Positions 32,521 to 41,121 of a DNA stretch of 64,000 bases are shown one piece after another. Source of the DNA: JBFMFR01 sp040752025 (lineage in GTDB: Bacteria > Chloroflexota > Anaerolineae > Anaerolineales > UBA4823); contig JBFMFR010000007.1 of the NCBI GenBank assembly GCA_040752025.1, positions 120,002-184,001 of the forward strand, given 5' to 3'. A program made the position numbers and the translations under genes. The number at the start of each line of letters is the position of its first letter. The first letter of the stretch is position 1. The notes under the pieces are model-generated. The model ran no database searches and was not told the DNA's origin. It was given only the letters and a program-made list of their open reading frames with translations.

Positions 32521-33800
32521 ACCTTCACCTTGATCGGCCCAAGATGGATGGTTTTTTTGTGGCTCTCGGTCGGAGCGCCATCCTTGATCGCCAACAACGC
32601 ATCCGCCAGCGGTTTCAGGGCGCGGGCAAAGTCATCGCTGGCCACCAGCGGCATACTGCGCTGGTCTTGCGCGTTGCCGACGCGCGGATCATCCGGGATC
32701 TGGGCGATCACGGGCGGGAAGGAGCGCCCCAGCATGGCCGAGGCCGAGCGGTGCCACTCGTTGGCATCCAGGCGACTGCCGACGCGGTTGAGCGCCACGT
32801 ACACCCCACCGGAGGGAATGGCGTGCTGCCCGGCCAGGCGTTCGACCACCGTGCGGTAGGCTTCTACGGTGCGCAGGATGCCCTCCAGCGAGGGGCGCGC
32901 CACCATCACCAGCGTGTTGGCAGCCGAGATGGCGCTGGCGGCCAGGGCAGTCGGCGGGGCATCCAGCACGATCACAGCGTATTCGGAGCGGATAGCCTGG
33001 TTGACCAGGCGTTCCAGCGAGTTGGGTGCATCCACCGGGGTGTTGATGGCCTGCGCTTCAGAGAGCACGTCCGGGAACCCGGCCAGCACATCCAGGTGAT
33101 CTTTCTTCTGGATCGCCTGGCGCAAACCTTCCGGTGTGGGATTGGCGCGCCAGTGGGTCAGGTTGGGTTCTTTCTTCAGGCTGAGGATCAAGGGCAGGTC
33201 GTCCGGTGATCCCAGGCCGACCAACAAAGTGGGCAGACCGCGCCGGGCGGCTTCGTAGGCCAGGTTGGTTGAGATGGTGGTTTTGCCCACCCCACCGGCC
33301 TGGTTCCACACGGCGATGATGCGCATCTGCACCGGCATACCGCTGCGCGGCCCACCAGCCAGTTCCCAGGCAGCGTTCATGCCGGGTTGGGCGCTGACGC
33401 GCATGGATTTGACATCATCGTACATACGGCGAGCCAGCTCAGGCAGGTTGACTTCGCCGCGATAAACGGCCTTGACCGTACTGGCATTCTTGACCGTCTG
33501 GAACTGCTCTTCGGAAGCCTGCAAAGGCAGCAGCACGTAGGCCGCCCCCTGCACGCGCGTCAGCAGTTGCAGCAGGTCCTGGGGGCCAGAGAAGATCGTG
33601 GCATCTAGCAGCAGCACTTCGGGGTTGCTGGCCAGCTTGGCCGTTAGATCGGGAACGTCATAAGCCCAGGAGATCACCCGGTAGCGAGCGTCGGCCTGCA
33701 GGGCCGCATACCAGGCAGAAGTGCGCGCCTGTGGGCCGCCTAAAAGCACCGTCACCGCATCGGCGGCCTGGGCCAGGTTGGTTGTCCAGGTAGCATCCAT
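32517..33800 (-). CDS. tadZ: TadZ/CpaE-type P-loop protein
   Basis: 427 aa. Residues 1-135 form a receiver-like (atypical response regulator) domain. Residues about 160-400 are a ParA/MinD-like ATPase with AVWNQAGGVGKTTISTNLAY; the signature Lys of the deviant Walker A is replaced by Ala (QAGGVGKTT), as in many TadZ proteins. It positions the Tad machine at the pole or division site. It lies between cpaB and tadA. Confidence 0.85.
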   Translation of the reverse strand: MDATWTTNLAQAADAVTVLLGGPQARTSAWYAALQADARYRVISWAYDVPDLTAKLASNPEVLLLDATIFSGPQDLLQLLTRVQGAAYVLLPLQASEEQFQTVKNASTVKAVYRGEVNLPELARRMYDDVKSMRVSAQPGMNAAWELAGGPRSGMPVQMRIIAVWNQAGGVGKTTISTNLAYEAARRGLPTLLVGLGSPDDLPLILSLKKEPNLTHWRANPTPEGLRQAIQKKDHLDVLAGFPDVLSEAQAINTPVDAPNSLERLVNQAIRSEYAVIVLDAPPTALAASAISAANTLVMVARPSLEGILRTVEAYRTVVERLAGQHAIPSGGVYVALNRVGSRLDANEWHRSASAMLGRSFPPVIAQIPDDPRVGNAQDQRSMPLVASDDFARALKPLADALLAIKDGAPTESHKKTIHLGPIKVKV

Positions 33801-33808
33801 ACAACTGC

Positions 33809-34708
33809 CTACTTCTTGGGTTTCTTGGTCGGGATTGCTGTAGGCTGCGGGGGCAGGGGTGTGGTCTGCGCCGGAACAGCGTAACTGGTTCCTGGAGTAG
33901 GAGTAGCCGTTTCCGTAGGCGTAGGTGAAGGGCCGGGCGTACGCACCAGGTCGGGCAGGTAGATGCCGGAGGAGACAAAGCCCACCGGCTGCTCGGGTTC
34001 CAGGTAGAGGGAGAGCTTTGCGTTGCCAGCCTGGTCGAGAGCGGGCAGCAGGTCAACGGCGTATACCAGCCGGGAATCGTTGGGCACACCGAAGGCAACG
34101 AAGTCGTAGCCAACCACGCGGGCAGTAATGGGTACAGCCAGCACTACCGTACCGGTATCCTGGCGGCTTTGTGTCAAACCACCCGTGTTGGCTCCGAGAC
34201 CGCTTTCTTGCGTACCTACCGGCTGGGACTGCGGCTCTTCGGCTTTGAAGGATGGCGAGATGTACAACACGCGCAGCCCGCCGATCACGGCTTTGCCGAA
34301 GGTGCCGCTGCCGCTCATGTCCGGCAGCACAGCGGTCACACCGACCAGGTCGCCAGGCTTGAGCAGCCCGGCCAGGCCGCCCGAATCGGTGACGTGAATG
34401 GCAATGGCGCGCTCATCCGGAGCGAGCGTAATGGCTTCGCCGCCCAGGTTCTCCGGGTAAAGCACATCCCCGGCGCGGCGCTCGATACGCAGCGTTTGCC
34501 CGACCAGCGGGGTGGTTTCGACGAAAGCGCCCTCGGGGACCATGCTCTTGGGATATTCCTGCAAGGTCAGGTCAGCTTCGGTAATCGTGTGACCGGCGGG
34601 CAGGTTGGCAGCGGCAACCACCACGGAGGTGGTGTCTTCGGGTTGCAGCATGACCAGCGCGAAGAAGAATACAACTGCGCCGATCAACAAGGGAAGAAAA
34701 CGTTTCAT
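33809..34708 (-). CDS. cpaB: CpaB/RcpC-like SAF-domain protein
   Basis: 299 aa. N-terminal membrane helix (about 5-22), then a SAF domain (VVVAAANLPAGHTITEADLT, YPENLGGEAITLAPDERAIA) and the RcpC region with GLLKPGDLVGVTAVLPDMSG. The last 60 residues are a Pro/Thr-rich tail. In Tad systems this protein helps form the outer channel or cell-wall passage. It is 8 bp upstream of tadZ. Confidence 0.85.
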   Translation of the reverse strand: MKRFLPLLIGAVVFFFALVMLQPEDTTSVVVAAANLPAGHTITEADLTLQEYPKSMVPEGAFVETTPLVGQTLRIERRAGDVLYPENLGGEAITLAPDERAIAIHVTDSGGLAGLLKPGDLVGVTAVLPDMSGSGTFGKAVIGGLRVLYISPSFKAEEPQSQPVGTQESGLGANTGGLTQSRQDTGTVVLAVPITARVVGYDFVAFGVPNDSRLVYAVDLLPALDQAGNAKLSLYLEPEQPVGFVSSGIYLPDLVRTPGPSPTPTETATPTPGTSYAVPAQTTPLPPQPTAIPTKKPKK

Positions 34709-34724
34709 AGTTCAAATTCTCCGT

Positions 34725-34928
34725 TCATGGATTGGATGGGGGCTGAAATAAAGACTCAGCCGCGATGATTGGGGCTATTTCAGAAAAAGGCTTGAGCTCG
34801 CAGCCCAGCACGGTTTCCCGGTCCGGGCCGAGCACCAGCACGAGCACTTTGAGATCGTGCGGCTCGAGCTGGTTTTGAAGCAGGCCTTGCGCCAACAGGT
34901 TGGCGACGAGCTGTTGGACTGGGGTCAA
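34725..34928 (-). CDS. small conserved-looking protein, 67 aa
   Basis: TTG start at 34928 overlaps the previous stop (TTGA) and has AGGAGG 8 nt upstream, which decides the start. The product reads TPVQQLVANLLAQGLLQNQL, then DLKVLVLVLGPDRETVLGCE: a helix then two strands. The family is unknown. It is translationally coupled between the small membrane protein and cpaB. Confidence 0.55.
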   Translation of the reverse strand: MTPVQQLVANLLAQGLLQNQLEPHDLKVLVLVLGPDRETVLGCELKPFSEIAPIIAAESLFQPPSNP

Positions 34929-35182
34929 GATGCGCCTCCTGGAGTAGATGTAGGATAGAGTGGATCGGGCGTGGGCATGCTGCTCCACCAGCCGGGTGTT
35001 GCTGCTGGTGTAGGCGTGGATGGCGCGACCGCGGGAGTACTCCAGGGAGATGGCCCATTCACATCATCCCTGGTCAGAACGCTACTTGTGACCAGGAGCA
35101 GGATCAGGACGACAAAGAGCAGCAGGCCCCACCAGCACTCCGGTCGCCACTTCAAAGCCGGGAATTTGAGTTTGCGGGTCAT
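34925..35182 (-). CDS. small single-pass membrane protein with Pro/Thr-rich tail
   Basis: 85 aa. A basic start (MTRKLKFPALKWRPE), one helix (about 17-36, WWGLLLFVVLILLLVTSSVL) and a 45-residue Pro/Thr/Ser tail (TPAVAPSTPTPAATPGWWSS) outside the membrane. ATG overlaps the stop of the large ATPase by 4 bp. Probably a structural accessory of the apparatus. Confidence 0.6.
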   Translation of the reverse strand: MTRKLKFPALKWRPECWWGLLLFVVLILLLVTSSVLTRDDVNGPSPWSTPAVAPSTPTPAATPGWWSSMPTPDPLYPTSTPGGAS

Positions 35183-38100
35183 ATGGCAGCCCTCCGCAAG
35201 GCTTTGCCCTGCAATTTCTGCCCGATCTCGGCGTCAGACGGCTCGCGCACATCCAGAAGCAGGGGACGGAACAGAAAGGCGCGCTGTAATTCACGCGTGG
35301 TCGTGTACGGGAAGCGCCCGATGGACATCCCAATCGGAATATCGGAGACAAAACGCCGCCACTCCTCGTCGCGGAAGCCCTTTTCCGAGCGAGCCAGCGC
35401 CGAGAGCACCAGGTCCTTATCCTTAGGGTTTTTCAGGAAAGCCACCACCAGGTTATTGCAGGATGAAATGATGTCATCCGGCAGCATGTGTGGAGCCTGG
35501 GTGATGACGTGCAGGCGGGCCTTGTACTTGCGGGCGTCGCGGAACATGTCGCCAAAGCGTTGGGAGGCCGAAACCCCGCCGCCTTCTTCTTCGCTGCCGC
35601 CCGATTCGGCTCCGCTGAAGATCTTATTGGCCTCTTCGAAAAAGATTTGCAGCAGCGGCTCGTCGTCCTTGACTTCGTGGACACGCCGGGCAACCATGTC
35701 GGTGTACAGGTGCCAGCCGATCCAGCCCAGCAGGAAAGCCTTGCCGAAATCGTCCAGGAACATGCCGCCTTCAATGATGGCGATGCCCCAGGGTTTGCCC
35801 AGGTCTTCGACGGCGATCACGTCGCCGCCGGGGGCAAACTGGGCCGAGGCGGCGCCCTGCACCAGCGGGTTCAGGCGGAAGATGATGCCTTCCAACACGC
35901 CCGCCAGCATGGCGTCGCGCGGCGGAACGTCCGCCAGGCGTGTCTTGATCTCGCTGTACAGGTCTTTCAGTCCCACGCGAGTCGAGCGCAGCACGGCCAG
36001 GCGTTGGCGCTGTACCGGCGTCAGTTGATCCAGCCCTGTTCCAGCCGTTTTCCCGGTCAGGCGAGATTCTTCGCTGCCGCGAACTTTGCCCCATTCGGGA
36101 TCCTGGCGCACATCGGGATCATCGACCAGCACCCCGGCTCGGATGTACACCTGGCGGAGTGCTTCGAGCAGCTCCTGCTTTTGGCGGCGCACGCCCAGGT
36201 GGGCAATCGAGCCAAAGATATCGGCGAAAGCGCGCCACTGCGTCTCGGGGTCGATATTGCGCCCGATCTGCAGCGGGTTCCAGCGCAGCGGGCGCACGGC
36301 ATTGGGCCATAGCTGCAGGATGTCCACGTGGCCTTCCAGCCCCTGGGCGTTGAGCAACTGCCGCCAGCCTGCGCCGAAGTCCAGCACCACGGTACGCAGT
36401 TGCCAGTTTACGGTGGTCTCGTAGGCCATGCGAATGGCGGCCACACTCTTACCGAAACCAGTGTCTCCGGCGAACATGGTGTGCATCAGGCGGCTGGGAT
36501 CGAGCTTGACCGCCGCGGCGGTCAGGTCACGGGTAGTAGGAGAAACCTGGTGGCCGAGCACCACGTCGCCAGGCATCTGTGGGATAAAGCCCATATCCTG
36601 GGGAATAGGCGGCATGACGGTCACGGCGGTGCCTTCTTCGATCAGACCCGGGGCGCTGTAGGCTGCCACCTGCCCGGCAGTCAGCAGCGTGGCGTACTTG
36701 CTCCACAACATGCCGTCGAAGGGGTCGCCCGGATCGGGCGCGCCGTAGGGCAGGAAAGCCCAGGCGTGCTCGCGCAGCAACCCGGCGTCGCCGCTTTCGG
36801 GACGCACGGTCAGCACCGGGGTAGGCACGTTGGGGCCGTGGAAAGCCTGTGGCACGAGCGCTTCGGCAGCCTTTACGCCAGTTTCGCTGGCAGTGAAGAG
36901 CAGGGCGTCGGTCATGAAGCCGCCTTCGCCGGAAGCCACGTTGAGCAAGGCCTCGAACTGGCGCAGCACTTCGGTGACCCGGTCGGCCACGTCATCTTCG
37001 GTTTGCCAGGAGCGGTTGATCGAGATGCCCGGCGCTAACCCGGCCGAGAAACCGCCGGAGAGGCCTTGCATGCCGGAGCGTCCGATGGCCACCCCCAGGG
37101 CATCGCCCTGGCTGTGCGCCTCGCCCCAGTTCTCGCTCTTGCCATCCGCCGCCCCTCGCGTGTCCGCTGAGCCAACCGTATTGGCCCAAGATTTGCTCTC
37201 CGAGCGCGATTGGGTGATCGTGTCCGATGTCCCCACGGCATGCCCGCCGCCAATTGAATCGGCGCTGCTGACCGTATCGGCCGAACCGACCGTGTCCGCC
37301 ACGCCGAAAGAGTCCGCCGAGCCTTGCGTCTGGGCTGAGCCCTGGGTAGCGGTCGTCGAGGTGCTGGTGGAGGAGGATGTCCCGCCGCCCACACCCGCGT
37401 TGGCCGAAGTGCTCTGCCCGGTCTGCACGCTGGTGCCTGTGCCCACGCTGGCGCCCACCGATCCGCCCACCGACACCCCTCCGCCGACGGAACCGGTGAT
37501 CGGGGATAGCTCCGTGACGCCCACGCTGCCATTGGCGCTCACGCTGCCGTTCAGCGAGGCGTTCAGACTGGTTTGCTCGCTCTCTGTCACGCTGGCGCTC
37601 TGCGTCGTACCCGTGCCCAGCGACCAGTTCGTGGATTGCCCGCTGGTCTGCGTGGTGCCTTGCGAGACGCTGCTCGATTGGGTGGTAGACTGGCTGTCGG
37701 TATGGCTCTGGCTGGTGGTATGCGCCTGGCTGTCGGTGTGCGCCTGGCCATCCGTGTGGCTCCAGTTGGAGCTGTCCGCCTCGCTCGTGCCATGCGAAAC
37801 GGCCACGCCCTTCGACACACTTTCACCCCACGAATGCGATTGGCTGTCGGTGTGCGAAGAGCTGTCCGTATGGCTCTGGCCCCAGCCGTGCGACTGGGTG
37901 TCGCCCTGGCTGTGAGCCTGCGAATCGGCGCGCGAGACGCCGCCGCCCAGCGAGTTGGAGATGGCCGCCATGAGCGGGATGCCGATGCTGAAACCAATCG
38001 AGAGCGCCCCACGTCGCCGGGAGGCTACGTTGGAAGCCACCTGCGCCACGCGCACCAGGGCTTCCGCCAGGCCGCGGCGGCTCATGTGTTCGGCGGTGAC

Positions 38101-38700
38101 CTGGAAGATGAAATCTTCGCGCAGCTTGGCCAGGCCGCGAAAGAGCAGTTCGTTCTGCTCGGCGGCCAGGTCGTCGCCGGTGTTATTGGGCAGCTCGCCG
38201 TCTTTGCCCAGGCCGCGCCGTGTCTCGCGCGGGTCGGGGTGACCCAAGAGAGCGATCACGTGCTGCGCGCGGTGGGCGATGAAGTCCACGTACCACTCGA
38301 CGAAATTCAGGCTGGGAGCACGCGTGACCGATTGAGGATAGCTGGCTGCCAGGGTAGCCACCACCGCCGAAACCTGGCCTTGCGCCAGGCGGGCAGCGGC
38401 TTCCAGCGAGGCGTCCTGGGCGGCTGCCCCGTAGTACTGCACGATGCCGATGTGATCCGGGGTGAAGATGCCCGCCGCTGAGTACAGGAAGTCCACCCCG
38501 GCGTTGTACAGACCGCGGCAGGCGGCCCACTGCTTGCCGAGCAGATCGTAGTCATCGCGTGAGCTGATCGGGATGCTGGAAAGTTCCCGCAAAGCGATGC
38601 AGCGAAAGCGCTCGCCCTGGGGCGTGGAAAGCCGGAACCAGGCGTATTGCAGCGCCCCGTCTGGGGCGTACAGCCCGTTATCCAGCACCTGGACATTCAT
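35179..38700 (-). CDS. HerA/VirB4-like ATPase with long Ser/Thr/His/Gly-rich linker
   Basis: 1173 aa in three parts. Residues 1-256 form a helical N-terminal domain ending in a hydrophobic stretch (GALSIGFSIGIPLMAAISNS). Residues about 257-545 are low complexity, first built on S-H-T-D-S-Q and S-W units, then G-S-V and S-A-D-T-V units. Residues about 565-1165 form a HerA/VirB4/TraC-type ATPase with Walker A AGDTGFGKS (about 744-752) and Walker B LLQIFFEEAN (about 1016-1025). Such ATPases move DNA or drive secretion at the membrane. It is the centre of the Tad operon, overlapping genes on both sides, yet is not a standard Tad component. Confidence 0.8.
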   Translation of the reverse strand: MNVQVLDNGLYAPDGALQYAWFRLSTPQGERFRCIALRELSSIPISSRDDYDLLGKQWAACRGLYNAGVDFLYSAAGIFTPDHIGIVQYYGAAAQDASLEAAARLAQGQVSAVVATLAASYPQSVTRAPSLNFVEWYVDFIAHRAQHVIALLGHPDPRETRRGLGKDGELPNNTGDDLAAEQNELLFRGLAKLREDFIFQVTAEHMSRRGLAEALVRVAQVASNVASRRRGALSIGFSIGIPLMAAISNSLGGGVSRADSQAHSQGDTQSHGWGQSHTDSSSHTDSQSHSWGESVSKGVAVSHGTSEADSSNWSHTDGQAHTDSQAHTTSQSHTDSQSTTQSSSVSQGTTQTSGQSTNWSLGTGTTQSASVTESEQTSLNASLNGSVSANGSVGVTELSPITGSVGGGVSVGGSVGASVGTGTSVQTGQSTSANAGVGGGTSSSTSTSTTATQGSAQTQGSADSFGVADTVGSADTVSSADSIGGGHAVGTSDTITQSRSESKSWANTVGSADTRGAADGKSENWGEAHSQGDALGVAIGRSGMQGLSGGFSAGLAPGISINRSWQTEDDVADRVTEVLRQFEALLNVASGEGGFMTDALLFTASETGVKAAEALVPQAFHGPNVPTPVLTVRPESGDAGLLREHAWAFLPYGAPDPGDPFDGMLWSKYATLLTAGQVAAYSAPGLIEEGTAVTVMPPIPQDMGFIPQMPGDVVLGHQVSPTTRDLTAAAVKLDPSRLMHTMFAGDTGFGKSVAAIRMAYETTVNWQLRTVVLDFGAGWRQLLNAQGLEGHVDILQLWPNAVRPLRWNPLQIGRNIDPETQWRAFADIFGSIAHLGVRRQKQELLEALRQVYIRAGVLVDDPDVRQDPEWGKVRGSEESRLTGKTAGTGLDQLTPVQRQRLAVLRSTRVGLKDLYSEIKTRLADVPPRDAMLAGVLEGIIFRLNPLVQGAASAQFAPGGDVIAVEDLGKPWGIAIIEGGMFLDDFGKAFLLGWIGWHLYTDMVARRVHEVKDDEPLLQIFFEEANKIFSGAESGGSEEEGGGVSASQRFGDMFRDARKYKARLHVITQAPHMLPDDIISSCNNLVVAFLKNPKDKDLVLSALARSEKGFRDEEWRRFVSDIPIGMSIGRFPYTTTRELQRAFLFRPLLLDVREPSDAEIGQKLQGKALRRAAI

Positions 38701-38875
38701 AGGCAGGTTCTCCGTCAGGCAAAGAAAAAGTGACCGGCTCTCCCGCAGGGGTCAGCGAGGGGAGGTGGTAATTAGGCAGGCTCAGTTGCAGCGTCAGCCA
38801 TTGGGCAGCGTTGGGGAAGTTTTCGCAGAAGGTCTGCCAGGTTTGTTGTGTGATCAGGACAGTTCGAGGGGGCAT
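38678..38875 (-). CDS. 65-aa protein preceding the large ATPase
   Basis: ATG at 38875 has AGGAGA 5 nt upstream. The product has a Gln/Trp-rich start (TQQTWQTFCENFPNAAQWLT) and a short hydrophilic end (PDGEPAYECPGAG). Its 3' end overlaps the ATPase start by 23 bp, pointing to coupled translation. No family is recognised. Confidence 0.5.
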   Translation of the reverse strand: MPPRTVLITQQTWQTFCENFPNAAQWLTLQLSLPNYHLPSLTPAGEPVTFSLPDGEPAYECPGAG

Positions 38876-38890
38876 AAGTCTCCTGTAGGG

Positions 38891-38989
38891 TCATTTTTCA
38901 GAGTGTATGAACAGATGGATGAGCAGCGCCAGAGACATCGTCAGCAGCCCGGCGAAGGCGGCCACCACCCAGATCGGCATGCAGATCAT
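38891..38989 (-). CDS. 32-aa membrane peptide
   Basis: ATG overlaps the previous stop (ATGA). The product is one helix (MPIWVVAAFAGLLTMSLALL, then IHLFIHSEK). Supported by coupling and composition only. Confidence 0.45.
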   Translation of the reverse strand: MICMPIWVVAAFAGLLTMSLALLIHLFIHSEK

Positions 38990-39543
38990 TGCTTCCCCCG
39001 GGCACGCAGCGTATGGATCATGCTCTCCGGGTTCTGCGAGAGCGGCGGGTGCACCCAGATCGACTGGGCCAGCAGCGCCAGGTAGCCCAGCGGGTAAGCC
39101 CACATTGCCAGGCTGATCAGCACCGACAGGTAGTTCTGCCCCTGGGTGAGCAGCGGGCTGTCGATCTGCCAGGTGGGGGCTAAAGCCTGATAAGCGGTGA
39201 AGCCCAGGCCCATCAAGGCGTACAAAGCGAGCCCGCCTGCTGCCCGCCAGCGCAGAGCGATCGGGTTGAAGCGTTCCAGCAGGATCGCCACGATCCCGGC
39301 GCAGGCCATCACCAGGGTCAGGAGCGGCACCGGTTGAGGCGACAGAGCCGCCGAAGCGATGGATAGCCCGGCTGCGGCCGCCACCCACGGGCGGTGTTCC
39401 CTGGGACCGGTTGCACCCAGCCAGGCCAGGGGCGGGATGAGCAGCAACGCCAGGATGCGCCCGAAGAGCAGGTAGCTCAGCGCCAGCAGCCCGTTGAGCA
39501 GCCATAGGAAGGGCAGCAGCAGATCATGGGGTGTGATCGACAT
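38986..39543 (-). CDS. multi-pass membrane protein
   Basis: 185 aa, about five to six helices (about 8-45, 52-90, 100-125, 138-165). The ATG at 39543 lies inside the 3' end of the upstream gene (20-bp overlap). It is polytopic and next to the HerA/VirB4-like ATPase, which recalls VirB6-type channel proteins in conjugation systems, but no sequence motif proves that. Confidence 0.55.
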   Translation of the reverse strand: MSITPHDLLLPFLWLLNGLLALSYLLFGRILALLLIPPLAWLGATGPREHRPWVAAAAGLSIASAALSPQPVPLLTLVMACAGIVAILLERFNPIALRWRAAGGLALYALMGLGFTAYQALAPTWQIDSPLLTQGQNYLSVLISLAMWAYPLGYLALLAQSIWVHPPLSQNPESMIHTLRARGKQ

Positions 39544-40351
39544 GGGGAACTCCTTGCTCCACCGTGACAGCATCCAGGGTGGAGCGAACGGGAAAGTCAA
39601 GCTGGCAGTGGTTGGCGAACACGCGCCACTCGCCAGTCGGATCGTCCAGCGAGACCACCAGCGTGCCCAGCAGCAGCCCATCCGGGCCGATCGGATAGGT
39701 CTCGATCTGGATTCGTCCGGGGCGCAGCGCCTGCCCATCCACCGCCACTATGACGCTCGGGACTTCGTCCGGCAGTAAGCGGCTGCACCAGAAGGCCACC
39801 ACCGTGCCGGGCGACGTCACCGGTGGGTACACGCCTTTGGTCACCGCAGCTTCGGGCTGGTGGTCCGATTCCAGGCGGAAGCGGAAAACCTGCTCGCTCC
39901 CAGAGAGCGCCTCGACCTGGAACCACAGCCCACCAGGCGGTGTGTATATTTCGCTATCCTTATCCAGGTTGAGCGTGCGCGCCGCGGCGAACTGGCCGCG
40001 CACGTCGGCGCGCGCCTGGTAGGCGTCGAGCAGTCCTTGCGTGCGCGAGTACAGGCGTACGAAGAGCGGCTCGTGCGGAAGGAAGCCCTCAACGAAAGCC
40101 AGCGCCGTCTGCCCTGGGGCATAGACCATCCCCTGGCGCCCAGCCGTCAGGAAAGGCGGGGGCTGTTCGGGTTTGCCTTGCACAGCCAGGAACACCCGCT
40201 GCAGGTAGTCTTCCTGCGCCCGGGCTGCCTGTACATTTCGCCAGCAGCCCAGGGCGATGGCGGCTGCCAGGATCAGTACGCCCAGGCCAATCAGCGCCAG
40301 GGCAATCCGCTGCAGGCGGCGGTTATGGATGGGGGAAGCGCGTAACAACAT
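39524..40351 (-). CDS. membrane-anchored surface protein, paralogue of 41118-42014
   Basis: 275 aa. N-terminal helix (about 15-37, RIALALIGLGVLILAAAIAL), then an exported domain. It shares an extended pattern with the lipoprotein at 41118: F-x-EGFLPxE, QGLL, PPGG/PPGQ, SGS-x-Q, QPE-A-KG and VFWC/AFWC. The two likely have the same fold, probably beta-sandwich, and may form part of a pilus-associated surface assembly. Confidence 0.65.
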   Translation of the reverse strand: MLLRASPIHNRRLQRIALALIGLGVLILAAAIALGCWRNVQAARAQEDYLQRVFLAVQGKPEQPPPFLTAGRQGMVYAPGQTALAFVEGFLPHEPLFVRLYSRTQGLLDAYQARADVRGQFAAARTLNLDKDSEIYTPPGGLWFQVEALSGSEQVFRFRLESDHQPEAAVTKGVYPPVTSPGTVVAFWCSRLLPDEVPSVIVAVDGQALRPGRIQIETYPIGPDGLLLGTLVVSLDDPTGEWRVFANHCQLDFPVRSTLDAVTVEQGVPHVDHTP

Positions 40352-40416
40352 AGGCTATCTGAGAAGCAGGCGGGATACAGTAAACAATTGCCTGTATCCC
40401 GTCTACCGTTCCCTGT

Positions 40417-41121
40417 CTACTCGATAATGCTGGATTCCATCAGGTACACCGGCACGCGCAGGGTAGCGCTGGCGGATTGCCCATCTTGCTGGGTAGCCGT
40501 CACGCTCACTTCATAGTAGCCGGGGTCGAGCGGCGCCAGGTGGAAAGAAAGCTGTGCCCGGCTCGAGCCGATTCCGCTAACGCTATACGGTGGAATGAAG
40601 GGATAACTGCCCTTGACGTGTGCGCCGGGGTACTTACGCGCCAGTGTCCCCGTGATCCAGGCGATGCTGGATTGGGCCAGTTGCACCCGCGTCACCCGCA
40701 AAGCGATGATGCGCGCCGGGCCGCTGTTGGGGCAGTAGTGCATCCCGCCGCGCGCCGTGATGCCGCTCACATCCACGCCGCGGTCATCGGGGTCCTGCCC
40801 CAGAGTGATCGGGTAGGGCGGCGCCAGCACCAGGCGAGCGCTGATCGAGGGCGGGCTGAAGTAGGGCACGCAAGGCGGGTCGTCCGGATCATCCGAAGGA
40901 TCATCGTCATCGCCGGAATCGGGCTCATCGCCATCACCGCCATCGTCATCCGGTGGGTCAGGGGGCGGATCGCCGCCGCCGACGCAGTCCATGCACTGTT
41001 GGGCATGGGCGTGGACCAGCGGGTAAATCGTCGAAAGGGCCAGCGCAGCCAGCAGGATGACCGCCAGGATCATGGCCTGCCGGGCAGTGCGATTGCGGGT
41101 ACGGGTAGAGAAAAGTTTCAT
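40417..41121 (-). CDS. secreted protein with Asp/Pro-rich segment and Ig-like domain
   Basis: 234 aa. Signal peptide (about 1-41, ILAVILLAALALSTIYPLVH...AHA). Then a CMDC motif and a 35-residue Asp/Pro/Gly run (GDGDEPDSGDDDDPSDDPDD), which could bind calcium. A beta-sandwich-like domain follows, ending DPGYYEVSVTATQQDGQSAS. It is exported and coupled (4-bp overlap) to the lipoprotein gene. Confidence 0.6.
   Translation of the reverse strand: MKLFSTRTRNRTARQAMILAVILLAALALSTIYPLVHAHAQQCMDCVGGGDPPPDPPDDDGGDGDEPDSGDDDDPSDDPDDPPCVPYFSPPSISARLVLAPPYPITLGQDPDDRGVDVSGITARGGMHYCPNSGPARIIALRVTRVQLAQSSIAWITGTLARKYPGAHVKGSYPFIPPYSVSGIGSSRAQLSFHLAPLDPGYYEVSVTATQQDGQSASATLRVPVYLMESSIIE

Noticed and set aside
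36830..37915. 361-aa plus-strand frame opposite the large ATPase
   Set aside because: It is the complement of the Ser/Thr/His/Gly repeat linker; its V/P/T/S-rich composition follows from that repeat, and no ribosome site or domain is seen.
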